29,739 nucleotides of DNA from Halieaceae bacterium (GCA_018666295.1 JABIZW010000268.1:1-29739); one strand, 5' to 3'; shown: positions 8,388 to 16,207, counted from the stretch's first letter. Program-made: numbers and translations. Notes: a model not told the origin generated them from the sequence alone.

Positions 8388-9449
8388 TTACCTGAAAAGG
8401 GGTTTCACACCGCCAACGGTGATTAGCGATTCAACACAATCGCGGATCGATTCATCGAGCGACCGAAACTCCATGTCCAAGGCATCTTTAATTCGATCAT
8501 TTCGCAGCTCGCAACCGTTCCAAACGGCCCTAAACTCAGCCTCTCGCGCTTTTACGCTGTCAGGCAAAGGATCGACCAGCGTCGCCCCTGCGAAGCCTAA
8601 TTCGGGCAGCAGGCGATCGATGCTGGCGCAGATATCCTCAACGTCGCGCGTCTCGGTCGACCACGCAATGAACCGCTCTCCATTCGTCAAACCATCGCGC
8701 TCAAGCATGCGAATATGTGCCTCGGCTACATCGCGCACGTCGACCGTATACCAAGGGCGATACGCGCCCACCACATTTTGCATATACTCGCCGAGTAACA
8801 TGGTCTCAATGTGGTGCTGCCAGGGGCCACGACTTTTGTGGTGTCGCGAGAGAATGGGACCCACGTTATCGCCCGGGCAGCAGGTGATCGCGTCCCATCG
8901 CCCGCTTTGTTCGGCAGCGTCTGAAAAAGCCCGCTCGGCGATCATCTTCCCAATAGAATAGCCCTGGCCCCGCGCTGCGGTCCGCTTTGGATTCTGCTCA
9001 TCGGGGTATCGCCCCTCAAACAAGACCGGACGTCGCACGAGTTCCTGGATATCTTGTTCAGAAATCACAGCCGCGATGCTCGACGTCACGACAACGCGGT
9101 TCACCGATCCGGACTTATTGATACTCTCAATAATGTGATCGCAGACACCACGCACATAGCCCTCGTCGTCATAAGTGGAGACGTGCGAAAGGTGAGCCAC
9201 GCCCTGACAGCCTTGAAAAATGCTGTCGAAACAGCCCGGGCTGTCAAGATCTGCACTATGGAGTGTCAGCCGCCGCGTTACATAACCCGGCATCGCCTTG
9301 AGAAAAGACGTCTTAGTCTCGTCGTCGACATCTCGGACGCAAGCTCGAACCCTATAGCCTTTATCAAGAAGCTTTTTAACAACCCACCCACCGATAAAGC
9401 CGGCACTGCCCGTCACCGCGACCGTGCTGCCTTTTGGAATTGGCGCCAT
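8388..9449 (-). CDS. NAD(P)-dependent extended-SDR reductase (dihydroflavonol reductase/epimerase type)
   Basis: The protein has 353 residues and is an extended short-chain dehydrogenase of the epimerase/dihydroflavonol-4-reductase type (PF01370). The Rossmann motif GSAGFIG is at residues 14-20. SS near residues 123-124 and YSIGK with Y164 and K168 form the catalytic triad. Relatives reduce ketones or aldehydes on bulky substrates (dihydroflavonols, cinnamoyl-CoA, 3-beta-hydroxysteroids) with NAD(P)H. AAGGAG lies about 7 bases before the ATG. It is the last gene of a three-gene minus-strand operon behind the SDR and VOC genes, with a gap of only 17 bases. The substrate is unknown. The Rossmann dinucleotide site and triad are intact, so it should be an active oxidoreductase. 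Confidence 0.9.
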   Translation of the reverse strand: MAPIPKGSTVAVTGSAGFIGGWVVKKLLDKGYRVRACVRDVDDETKTSFLKAMPGYVTRRLTLHSADLDSPGCFDSIFQGCQGVAHLSHVSTYDDEGYVRGVCDHIIESINKSGSVNRVVVTSSIAAVISEQDIQELVRRPVLFEGRYPDEQNPKRTAARGQGYSIGKMIAERAFSDAAEQSGRWDAITCCPGDNVGPILSRHHKSRGPWQHHIETMLLGEYMQNVVGAYRPWYTVDVRDVAEAHIRMLERDGLTNGERFIAWSTETRDVEDICASIDRLLPELGFAGATLVDPLPDSVKAREAEFRAVWNGCELRNDRIKDALDMEFRSLDESIRDCVESLITVGGVKPLFR

Positions 9450-9466
9450 ATTAGAACTCCTTTTTA

Positions 9467-10420
9467 CTACCAGGTTTTTTGTTTGAGACGAGTCACTGAG
9501 TGTGGCGATTCAGCTGTGGGTTGGATCAAACTGATTAGGTTGCCGTCAGGGTCTCTGAGGTAAACCTCCACGCATTCGTCGCCCGGGACGGGTTCTGACA
9601 AAAACGTCACACCTGCCGCTCTCAGGCGCACATACTCTCGCTGGATATCCGTCACCTCGAAGGCGACTTTGTTGTAGCCGATACCATCGAACGGGGTAAT
9701 GCCCTTAGGCTGAGGTGTTTTAGGATTCGTAAACTCCCACATCTCTAAAATCATATTGCCGATATCGAACCAGGCGGCACGTATAGACACATCGTCGTAG
9801 TCAGCCACTGCATCGAACGTCGGTCCTGACGCATTGTTAGTTCGTCGATCGGGTTTTGCATCGAGAAGCAGACCATAAAATGTGATTAGGCGATCAAGAT
9901 CGGGCGAGACAAGCGCCGCGTGAGAAAACCAAATGGGACCCTCGAACGGCGCTCGATTCAAGTGCTCGGTCTCAAACATCACGCCGTCATGGTCTCTGGC
10001 GTAAGCGTAATAGACCCCTTGTCCAAGTAAGTGGACGGGTTCTGACCCACGACTCACAGCGGTCGCGCCCTGCTCAATAAGGCGACCGTAAATGTCGTCG
10101 GTCGAGGGCGACTGATAGCAGACATGGGTCAACCCAGGCCCCTTCACCGGGAGTTGCACAGTATCGTGTCCCGCCCCTTCATATTCTGTCACTTCGAGGT
10201 AGCCGTTTGGGAACGTTAATACTTCTCGGGCCCGCACCGTACTGTTTAATCCACCTGCCCGCTCTGCGTTTTGGTTTATCTTTCTCTTCGAGCGCGCGAT
10301 ACCCGCGCCCGTTCCCTTCGTGTAAAAGGCAAGGGATGCATCGAGGTTACTGACGGACAGGCCAATGTGATTGATCCCAACGACGCTTGATGCTGCGCGC
10401 TTCACACTTTTTTCACTCAT
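9467..10420 (-). CDS. Two-domain VOC (glyoxalase/extradiol dioxygenase-like) protein
   Basis: The protein has 317 residues with two vicinal-oxygen-chelate repeats. Domain 1 spans about residues 13-155 and domain 2 about 163-300. Domain 1 carries a plausible full metal set: H18 (NHIGL), E76 (YLEVTEY), H99 (THVCY) and E150 (MFETEH). Domain 2 keeps H167 and E226, but has Asn250 (YNKVAF) at the second His position and no Glu in its last strand (LISLIQ), so it may not bind metal. VOC proteins include extradiol ring-cleavage dioxygenases, glyoxalases and epimerases. Classical two-domain extradiol enzymes hold iron in the C-terminal domain, the opposite of what is seen here. AGAGGG precedes the ATG. 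It lies 19 bases after the SDR gene and 17 before the reductase gene. Confidence 0.85.
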   Translation of the reverse strand: MSEKSVKRAASSVVGINHIGLSVSNLDASLAFYTKGTGAGIARSKRKINQNAERAGGLNSTVRAREVLTFPNGYLEVTEYEGAGHDTVQLPVKGPGLTHVCYQSPSTDDIYGRLIEQGATAVSRGSEPVHLLGQGVYYAYARDHDGVMFETEHLNRAPFEGPIWFSHAALVSPDLDRLITFYGLLLDAKPDRRTNNASGPTFDAVADYDDVSIRAAWFDIGNMILEMWEFTNPKTPQPKGITPFDGIGYNKVAFEVTDIQREYVRLRAAGVTFLSEPVPGDECVEVYLRDPDGNLISLIQPTAESPHSVTRLKQKTW

Positions 10421-10439
10421 TCACCATCCCTCTGGCAGC

Positions 10440-11246
10440 CTAGCGCCTGCGCTCAAGAATAATTTCATCGCGCCGCTTCTGGTAATCGGCACTGGTTGCT
10501 TTGTCACTCTCTTCAAGCTCTGGCGGAACGTACCAATGTAGCTGGTCCCCGAAATAAGCGTCCCACACCGCCTTGGCCACTTCCGAAGGCGCGATAGTGC
10601 GCGCACTGTCAGTCCTATTCGAGTTCATTTCAGGCATTTTCGCGTAGTTACCCGCCGGCCGACCTTGTTTGTAACGGGTGCCTTGCCAAAGTGGTGTATC
10701 GATAATGCCCGGCATTACGTCCGCCACACGAACACCGTACCGCGCAAGCTCTACACTCATTGCGTGGGTGAACCCTTTCACCGCGTATTTCGTCGCGGTG
10801 TACACAGCCATACCCGCTGCGCCATAAATCGCAGCGGATGACGACGTCGAGATGCACAGCGAATTTTCCGCCTTTCGCAAATACGGGATCGCCGCATAGA
10901 ATCCATTGAGCACGCCGACTAAATTAATATTCACCATGTCCACGGTTTTTTCATACGGCACCTCTTCAAAATAACCGCCTGTCGCGATACCCGCGTTGTT
11001 GAACATAATGTCCAAGGCGCCATTTGCCTGATCACAAAAGTCCGCCAGTGCCACCTCGAGTGCAGATTTATCGCGCACATCGAGACAGGTGAGCGCGTTA
11101 CGATCTTTAAGTTCGCGACTTAACTGTTCCAGCGACGCCTGATTCGCATCGCAACCACCCACAAACCAGCCTTGCTCGTGAAAGAGCATCGCCGCTGCAC
11201 GTCCAATGCCACTCCCTGCACCGGTAATGAAAATAAGCTTACTCAT
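10440..11246 (-). CDS. Classical SDR-family dehydrogenase/reductase
   Basis: The protein has 268 residues from the ATG at 11246, with AGGG about 7 bases upstream; an adjacent TTG at 11249 also exists. It carries the complete classical short-chain dehydrogenase set: TGAGSGIG at 8-15 for cofactor, NNAG at 83-86, S137, Y149 and K153 (YTATK). Asp33 after the second strand (GGCDAN) suggests NAD(H) over NADP(H). Such enzymes oxidise alcohols or reduce ketones in the cytoplasm. It leads a minus-strand operon with the VOC protein and the extended-SDR reductase. It is divergent from the TetR gene across a dyad-rich region, which makes it a likely target of that regulator. The substrate is not identifiable. 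Confidence 0.92.
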   Translation of the reverse strand: MSKLIFITGAGSGIGRAAAMLFHEQGWFVGGCDANQASLEQLSRELKDRNALTCLDVRDKSALEVALADFCDQANGALDIMFNNAGIATGGYFEEVPYEKTVDMVNINLVGVLNGFYAAIPYLRKAENSLCISTSSSAAIYGAAGMAVYTATKYAVKGFTHAMSVELARYGVRVADVMPGIIDTPLWQGTRYKQGRPAGNYAKMPEMNSNRTDSARTIAPSEVAKAVWDAYFGDQLHWYVPPELEESDKATSADYQKRRDEIILERRR

Positions 11247-11550
11247 CAAAACCCTGCTTCAACAATTTCACACCCCTTCCTCTGTCGCGAGTTAATCAAC
11301 CACGGACTGTCAAGCGGGTGGCGAGCAAATGATCATACTCAGCAGCACCCTTTTTCCAGCGTTGATGGCGCTTGCCAAGCGCCAAATCATATTATTAGAG
11401 AACAACCCTAATAGTTTATCCCGCGGTGCGCAAAGGTTGATCAACAGTATTTCTAAGCCGAGCGCCAACGACCGACACGGCTGACCTCAAAACGCAGCAG
11501 GCGACTCCAGGCTATGGTGATCTTGATAGATTTCCTGTAAACATCTCTAA
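11247..11550. promoter_or_regulatory. Divergent SDR/tetR intergenic region with operator-like dyads
   Basis: This 304-base gap between divergent genes holds three dyads. At 11366-11384 is a perfect 9-base inverted repeat around one central base, TGGCGCTTGCCAAGCGCCA. At 11391-11415 lies ATTATTAG / CTAATAGT, an 8-base arm pair with one mismatch and a 9-base spacer. At 11436-11445 is the palindrome GTTGATCAAC. None is followed by a T-run, so terminators are unlikely. TetR proteins typically bind such dyads in their own divergent promoter region. No coding sequence is supported here. Confidence 0.5.
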
Positions 11551-12165
11551 ATGCACGCAAACAAGTTACAGGCTTCGACCAAGAGGACGCGATTGTCGCC
11601 AAAAGTGCGACGCGACCAGATTTTAGATGTGGCAAAGCAATACATTCGCCGGCAAGGGCTTCAACAGTTCTCGCTCAAGCAGCTGGCGGTAGAAGCGTCT
11701 GTCAGCGAACCTTTATTGTTTCACTACTTTACCTCCCGCACAGAGCTGTTACAGCAACTGCTGAAACGAGAATTCACACGCTCCCTTGAGTCACTGCATA
11801 CCTCGCTAGACAAGGCGGTGACCTTGGACGATATCGTCAGAATCTATGTTGCTGTTAACTACGATCAGGCCTTTGAGGGAAGTGTCATCAATATCCTTTT
11901 GGCAGAACCCGAAATTGCGTTTGCAATTGAAGAGATCCGGTCTGAAAACCAGCGCATTGGACAAAAAATGTTGATCGATACGATCTCTGGCGAGCTGGGT
12001 GTCAGTCGAAAAAAAGCGGCGATGATCGCCATAATGGCATCGTCTGCATCGATCTCTGCTGCCAAGTTTTCCCACGAGAATGGCGTGCCCCGAGCCGACG
12101 CCATTCAAACTGTGATCGACTTCGCGCGAGCGGGCTTTGAGTCTCACCGCACTAAGGACCAGTAG
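11551..12165 (+). CDS. TetR/AcrR-family transcriptional regulator
   Basis: The protein has 204 residues. A TetR_N helix-turn-helix lies at about residues 20-66. RRDQILDVAKQYI is the first helix, SLKQLAVEASVSEPLLFHYF is the HTH, and TSRTELL follows. The C-terminal part is helical and variable, as expected for a ligand pocket. TetR proteins usually repress a divergent gene until a small effector binds. Here the divergent gene is the SDR operon, and the space between holds three dyad sequences. The alpha/beta hydrolase gene follows 24 bases later on the same strand and is probably co-transcribed. No good ribosome site precedes the ATG, so the start is moderately certain. A slightly later start would not affect the DNA-binding domain. 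Confidence 0.9.
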   Translation: MHANKLQASTKRTRLSPKVRRDQILDVAKQYIRRQGLQQFSLKQLAVEASVSEPLLFHYFTSRTELLQQLLKREFTRSLESLHTSLDKAVTLDDIVRIYVAVNYDQAFEGSVINILLAEPEIAFAIEEIRSENQRIGQKMLIDTISGELGVSRKKAAMIAIMASSASISAAKFSHENGVPRADAIQTVIDFARAGFESHRTKDQ

Positions 12166-12189
12166 CCAGCAGATGATACACCTGACGCG

Positions 12190-13068
12190 ATGACCCAGGG
12201 TTACACAGACCACTACTTTGAGACACGCGGCTGTCGACTGCACTACGTCGAGGCGGGTGTTGGACCACTGATTATTTTCTATCACGGGTTCCCCTCCTTC
12301 TGGTTTTCGTTTCATCATCAAATGACGGCATTAAAGGACCGCTTCCGGGTTGTGGCTGTGGATGGTCCCGGCGTGAACTTATCGTCAAAACCCACGGATA
12401 TTTCGCTCTACACGCTCAAAAATCTAGCGCTGCAAATTGATGATCTGGGGAGACATTTGTCAGGGGATGAGCCGTTTTACTTGGTCGGTCATGATTGGGG
12501 AGCCGCCCTCGCGTGGTCCTTTTCACAGCACCTTCCAAGCCGTCTACACAAAGTCGTCGCCATTAACGCACCACCAACCAATCAGCTATTGGCGCTTTTA
12601 GAATCGAACTTGGAGCAACAGACTCGGTCGCAATACATGTGGACAATGCGCAGTGGCGCGGCACACCAAGCCATGACCGCGAATAATGGGCAAAAGGTGT
12701 GGGAACAGGCCTACGCGCCTTTCAGAGGGCGGCCTCACTATACGCCCGAGCACGACACCATTTTTCGAGCGGGACTCGGCCAAGCGGGTGCGATAGACGG
12801 GGCTATTAACTGGTATCGGGCCAACATTCCTGAACGGGGTAACGTTAACGAGTCGGACTACTGGCCCTCCAGGCACGCGTCCACGGATGTTCCCGCTTTA
12901 TTGATATGGGGTGAAGACGATCAGACCTTTGTTCCCGAGTTCATTGATAACCTCGGGCATTACGCAAAAAATCTAACCATAAAACGACTGCCCAATGTGG
13001 GGCATACACCCATGCTTGAGGATCCCGAGCAAACCAACTTAATACTGAGTGACTTCCTCGACGTCTAA
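12190..13068 (+). CDS. Alpha/beta hydrolase (epoxide hydrolase/haloacid dehalogenase type)
   Basis: The protein has 292 residues in a single alpha/beta hydrolase domain. HGFPSFW from residue 32 forms the oxyanion region. The nucleophile is Asp102 in VGHDWGAALAW, not Ser. The acid is probably in WGEDDQTF, and the base is His in VGHTPMLEDPEQ near the C-terminus. An Asp nucleophile followed by Trp points to epoxide hydrolases and haloalkane/haloacetate dehalogenases, which form a covalent ester with the substrate carbon. The usual DxRGxGxSxKP loop reads DGPGVNLSSKP here, so Arg-Gly is replaced. The neighbours favour epoxide or C-O bond chemistry in catabolism; dehalogenation is an alternative. 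It is downstream of tetR in the same direction and convergent with the CoA ligase. Confidence 0.88.
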   Translation: MTQGYTDHYFETRGCRLHYVEAGVGPLIIFYHGFPSFWFSFHHQMTALKDRFRVVAVDGPGVNLSSKPTDISLYTLKNLALQIDDLGRHLSGDEPFYLVGHDWGAALAWSFSQHLPSRLHKVVAINAPPTNQLLALLESNLEQQTRSQYMWTMRSGAAHQAMTANNGQKVWEQAYAPFRGRPHYTPEHDTIFRAGLGQAGAIDGAINWYRANIPERGNVNESDYWPSRHASTDVPALLIWGEDDQTFVPEFIDNLGHYAKNLTIKRLPNVGHTPMLEDPEQTNLILSDFLDV

Positions 13069-13171
13069 AGCACGCGGGATAAGCATGCTCGACAGGCAGC
13101 GAAAAACACAAACAGGTTGTGGGTTTGATTACGCTGATGCTAAGCCCTGACGCTGCACAACACGCCTTGCC

Positions 13172-14848
13172 CTAACCCTGTAAGCTCGCCAACATCTGCT
13201 CAGACATGACAAATTTTTGGATTTTCCCGGTAACCGTCATGGGGTACTCCGTCACAAAGCGAATATGACGCGGCACCTTGAAATGTGTGATCTGATCGGC
13301 GCAATAGTTCTTGACGTCTTGTTCAGTCAAAGTATGGCCTGCGTTCAGCTGGATCCAGGCGCAGACTTCTTCGCCCATCTTCGCATCAGCAATACCAAAG
13401 ACCTGTACTTCCGATATCGCCGGATGTTGATAAAGAAACTCTTCGACTTCTCTGGGGTAAATATTCTCACCGCCGCGGATGATCATGTCTTTAATACGCC
13501 CGACAATTTTCACATACCCACAATCATCCATGGTCGCTAAGTCACCGGAGTGCAGCCAGCCCGAGGGGTCAATGGTTTCCGCTGTTTTAACAGGGTCATC
13601 CCAGTAGCCCTGCATTACCGAGTAACCTCGGGTGCAAATCTCTCCCTTCTCACCCACTGGGACCACGTGGCCGTCTTGGTCCACAATCTTTATTTCCACC
13701 CAGGGCATTGCGCGACCCACAGTTTCAGTCCTTCGCTTGAGTGAATCGTCAGTGCGGGTTATGTGGTTGATGGGGCTGAGTTCCGTCTGCCCGTAAGCAA
13801 TCAAAACGCTTTCCATGTGCATTTCAGAAATCACGCGCTTCATCACTTCGACGGGGCACGGCGCACCAGCCATAATACCGGTACGAAGACTCGACAAGTT
13901 AAAGTCTGCAAATTTCGGGTGATCAAGCTCGTTGATGAACATCGTTGGGACGCCATGAAGTGCCGTACAGGACTCCTCTTCGACGGTCCTCAAGGTCTCT
14001 TCAGGATCAAATGACGGCCCGGGAAATACCATCGTGGCGCCATGCGACACGCAAGCAAGGACCGACATCACCATACCAAAACAGTGGTAGAGAGGAACCG
14101 GAACGCATAACTTATCCTTGGGCGTCAATTGCATGGCAAGCCCCGTCAAAAATCCATTATTCAAGATATTGCAGTGAGACAGTGTGGCGCCTTTAGGGTT
14201 GCCGGTAGTCCCACTCGTAAATTGAATATTAATTGCGTCGTCGGGCTTCAATTGGTTTTGGAGCGCTTGGAGCAACTCAAGCTCAACAGCACCGCCCATG
14301 TGACATACGTCATCGAAGTTGTGCATACCGGGCGTGTGCTCCGAACCCATGCGAACCACGTGCTGCAAGTGCGGAAGCTTCTCAGCCTGCAAATGTTCCT
14401 GCCCGCTCAGTGCTAATTCGGGCGCCAGTGTCGTAATCATTCCCAGATAATCGCTGCTCTTGAACTGCGCATCACAAATCAATACTGAGCAGGACACCTT
14501 GTTCAAGGCGTACTCAAGTTCGTAGAGTCGGTACGCAGGATTAATGCACACCATGACCGCGCCAATTTTTGCCGTCGCGAGCTGAACGAGCACCCATTCA
14601 CTGCTGTTCGGCCCCCAAATACCAACACGATCGCCCGGCCTCACATTGAGTGCCAGTAAGCCACTGGCCAACTGATCAACCCGCGCTTGAAGCTCCCTGT
14701 AAGTCCACGAAACCCCTTGGTGGCGAACAAGCAAGGCAGAATTATCAGGATGCTCTTGGACAATCTCATCAAAGTAGCGGCCGATCGTCTTATAGATAAT
14801 CTGCGTGGTCGACGCGCCGCAGAAATAACTGTGCGTTAACGGGGCCAT
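13172..14848 (-). CDS. AMP-dependent acyl-CoA synthetase (ACSF2-like)
   Basis: The protein has 558 residues, a normal length for the ANL superfamily. The ATP loop TSGTTGNPKG is at residues 211-220. YGQTELSP is the A5-type motif, and the adenylate-binding GWLHSGDLA comes later. The hinge region is GRIKDMIIRGGENIYPREVE, and the C-terminal catalytic lysine is K542 in TVTGKIQK. The N-terminal stretch (DETVARYP-like, then NPAYRLYELEYALNKV) matches the ACSF2/medium-chain branch. These enzymes turn carboxylic acids into CoA thioesters through an acyl-AMP. TTGGAG lies about 6 bases before the ATG. It is downstream of the GST gene with a 48-base gap. In this context it probably activates a catabolic acid for beta-oxidation-like breakdown. 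Chain type is inferred. Confidence 0.93.
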   Translation of the reverse strand: MAPLTHSYFCGASTTQIIYKTIGRYFDEIVQEHPDNSALLVRHQGVSWTYRELQARVDQLASGLLALNVRPGDRVGIWGPNSSEWVLVQLATAKIGAVMVCINPAYRLYELEYALNKVSCSVLICDAQFKSSDYLGMITTLAPELALSGQEHLQAEKLPHLQHVVRMGSEHTPGMHNFDDVCHMGGAVELELLQALQNQLKPDDAINIQFTSGTTGNPKGATLSHCNILNNGFLTGLAMQLTPKDKLCVPVPLYHCFGMVMSVLACVSHGATMVFPGPSFDPEETLRTVEEESCTALHGVPTMFINELDHPKFADFNLSSLRTGIMAGAPCPVEVMKRVISEMHMESVLIAYGQTELSPINHITRTDDSLKRRTETVGRAMPWVEIKIVDQDGHVVPVGEKGEICTRGYSVMQGYWDDPVKTAETIDPSGWLHSGDLATMDDCGYVKIVGRIKDMIIRGGENIYPREVEEFLYQHPAISEVQVFGIADAKMGEEVCAWIQLNAGHTLTEQDVKNYCADQITHFKVPRHIRFVTEYPMTVTGKIQKFVMSEQMLASLQG

Positions 14849-14896
14849 ACTGACTCCAATTGTCGTTCTTTAATTCGATCTGGCAGACAACTGCGC

Positions 14897-15601
14897 CTAG
14901 CGCTCTGTTAAGGCGGCAGCCTCCATTGCTTCTTTTACGCGTTGCTGCTCGGTCCCGTCAAGACGGGCTTTTAACCCACGATCCATCTCTGCAATGATAC
15001 GTGCCGCGTGTTCGTTTTGTTGAATCCGCGCCCAGTAACCCTCGGTTTTTGCAAGTCCTAAAACGGGATTAGCAACACCCAACCGAGGAAGGGTTCGGTC
15101 GCACATATACAGTGCCGGCACCAGAGCACAATCTGCGCGCGTGAGATCATCACCCCCAGCTGCGCACCCACCCTCAGAGAGGTGTTCTTCCAATGCCATA
15201 ACACCGCGCAGGGCTTGTGCGGTTAGTAATTCAATGATCGCCTGATTGGGCTCTGGCACTCGCATTTGGCCCAGCGCCAGGAAAATATTGTCCATGAGAT
15301 AAATGTCGGCAATGCGACTCAACACACGAATATTAGCGCGCTCCATGGGCGTACTGCCCAGTAACGATCGCTCTGGGTACAACTCATCAATGTACTCTGC
15401 GATGACCTCCGACTCTGGAATGAGCCCTTCATTCGTTTTCAAAATGGGGATTCGCCCGATGGGTGATACTTCCTTTAGTCGGCCTGAAAAGAACTGCGCC
15501 AACGGCAGTTCGAAACTAAAGTCATCAGTAACGTCCATGGCATAAATTTGCATGCGCACTTTTGCGCTGTAGGGGCTCAAATCTCCGCTGTAAAGTATCA
15601 T
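14897..15601 (-). CDS. Glutathione S-transferase family protein
   Basis: The protein has 234 residues from ATG 15601. A second ATG at 15613 would add four residues, but an AAGG lies directly against it, while the family begins with MILYSGDLSPYS, so I prefer 15601. The N-terminal thioredoxin-like GST domain (about 1-80) shows SPYSAKVR near residues 9-16, the cis-Pro P52 in GRIPIL, and the gamma-glutamyl-binding ESEVI at 64-68. A helical C-terminal domain follows, with DLTRADCALVPAL as the N-capping/hydrophobic-staple region. GSTs conjugate or isomerise electrophiles and take part in aromatic breakdown, for example maleylpyruvate isomerases and lignin beta-etherases. The class cannot be fixed here. 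It leads a two-gene set with the acyl-CoA synthetase. Confidence 0.88.
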   Translation of the reverse strand: MILYSGDLSPYSAKVRMQIYAMDVTDDFSFELPLAQFFSGRLKEVSPIGRIPILKTNEGLIPESEVIAEYIDELYPERSLLGSTPMERANIRVLSRIADIYLMDNIFLALGQMRVPEPNQAIIELLTAQALRGVMALEEHLSEGGCAAGGDDLTRADCALVPALYMCDRTLPRLGVANPVLGLAKTEGYWARIQQNEHAARIIAEMDRGLKARLDGTEQQRVKEAMEAAALTER

Positions 15602-15676
15602 TTCTAAACACATCCTTTTTATAGTGAGTCTACAATAACAGAGGAAGCGCGCTCGAGTGAGTGTTTAAGGAATCAT

Positions 15677-15904
15677 ATGAAACGCTTAGCCATAACTTTA
15701 GGATACTGCCTTGGAACTGCACTTTTACTAGGAATTATAGGATTTGTTGTCGGATTCTTCGGACCGCTACTAATCGGACTACTGGTCGGCTCCGAACCAA
15801 ATCAAGGCCCGTTATGGGGAATATTTATTTTGGGGCCGGGGGGAGTGATTCTAGGAACATTCGTTGGTGCCGTTATCGGCTTTAAAAAAACCCGAAACAG
15901 ATGA
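15677..15904 (+). CDS. Small glycine-rich membrane protein, two predicted helices
   Basis: The protein has 75 residues and I do not recognise it. Two hydrophobic stretches are seen, about residues 10-37 and 45-68, joined by a short polar turn (SEPNQGP). The C-terminus is basic (FKKTRNR). Glycine is abundant and often spaced as GxxxG, which favours tight helix packing. A good ribosome site (AAGGA, 7 bases before the ATG) supports translation. Codon use differs from neighbours: 10 of 16 glycines are GGA, and CTA and ATA are used repeatedly, suggesting recent acquisition or relaxed selection. The gene stands alone, divergent from the GST operon. Confidence 0.65.
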   Translation: MKRLAITLGYCLGTALLLGIIGFVVGFFGPLLIGLLVGSEPNQGPLWGIFILGPGGVILGTFVGAVIGFKKTRNR

Positions 15905-16170
15905 AGATAGGCTACTCCCGTACCTGACCGCTAACGCCAATCGATTTTTATTCAGGTGCGAGAATCCTGTTCAAACGTTCTATTTAAACCAAGAACAGAG
16001 GGACCCCTGGGTCCCCTGCTTATCGTGGCTGAGAAGGAGAGATTACTCAGAACAGCTTTTCGGCTGTTATGTCCCTGCGGGCTTCACCGCTAACGCGGCT
16101 CAGTGCCAAACGCTCCTTTGGTCGCATTTGGTCGAACCCTACGGTTCTCATCAACACGTTGACTCAAGAT
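15905..16170. other. Non-coding stretch with tRNA-derived repeat and small hairpins
   Basis: No credible gene is seen here. It includes a GC-rich dyad at 16000-16015, the degenerate tRNA-Ser 3' end at 16026-16053, and several short stem-loops between 16053 and 16160: AACAGC/GCTGTT, CCGC/GCGG and GAACC/GGTTC. It lies downstream of the tRNA-Ser gene in its direction of transcription, past its terminator. Confidence 0.5.
16000..16015. repeat. GC-rich inverted repeat
   Basis: GGGACCC, two bases (CT), then GGGTCCC form a perfect 7-base stem. No T-run follows. It borders the tRNA-derived repeat and may be part of the same structured element. Confidence 0.5.
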
Positions 16171-16206
16171 CATAAAAAAGGGACTCGCCGAGTCCCTTTT
16201 TTATGA
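16026..16206 (-). repeat. rtT-like tRNA-Ser downstream repeat unit
   Basis: The first 19 bases on the plus strand at 16026-16044 match the tRNA-Ser 3' end at 16207-16225 in 17 positions, with the shared core GAGAAGGAG. The two copies are 181 bases apart in the same orientation. The tyrT operon of E. coli has the same layout: repeats of about 178 bases, each ending with about 19 bases of the tRNA 3' end, giving the rtT RNA. The match here is by layout, not by recognised rtT sequence. The unit also contains short stem-loops and the terminator. It could instead be an old attachment-site remnant, but no integrase is present. Confidence 0.45.
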
Positions 16207-16207
16207 T
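16169..16207 (-). terminator. Intrinsic terminator of tRNA-Ser (bidirectional)
   Basis: A near-perfect stem has GGGACTC at 16180-16186, loop GCC, and GAGTCCC at 16190-16196. It is flanked by six A and six T, which extend the pairing, so it has a U-run when read from either strand. It begins directly at the tRNA-Ser 3' end. Confidence 0.92.

Noticed and set aside
11806..12321. 171-residue open frame on the minus strand
   Set aside because: It is antisense to tetR and the start of the hydrolase gene, and shows no family resemblance.
15864..16175. 103-residue open frame past the small membrane protein
   Set aside because: It runs through the tRNA-derived repeat and hairpins, lacks a ribosome site and overlaps the real small gene in another frame.
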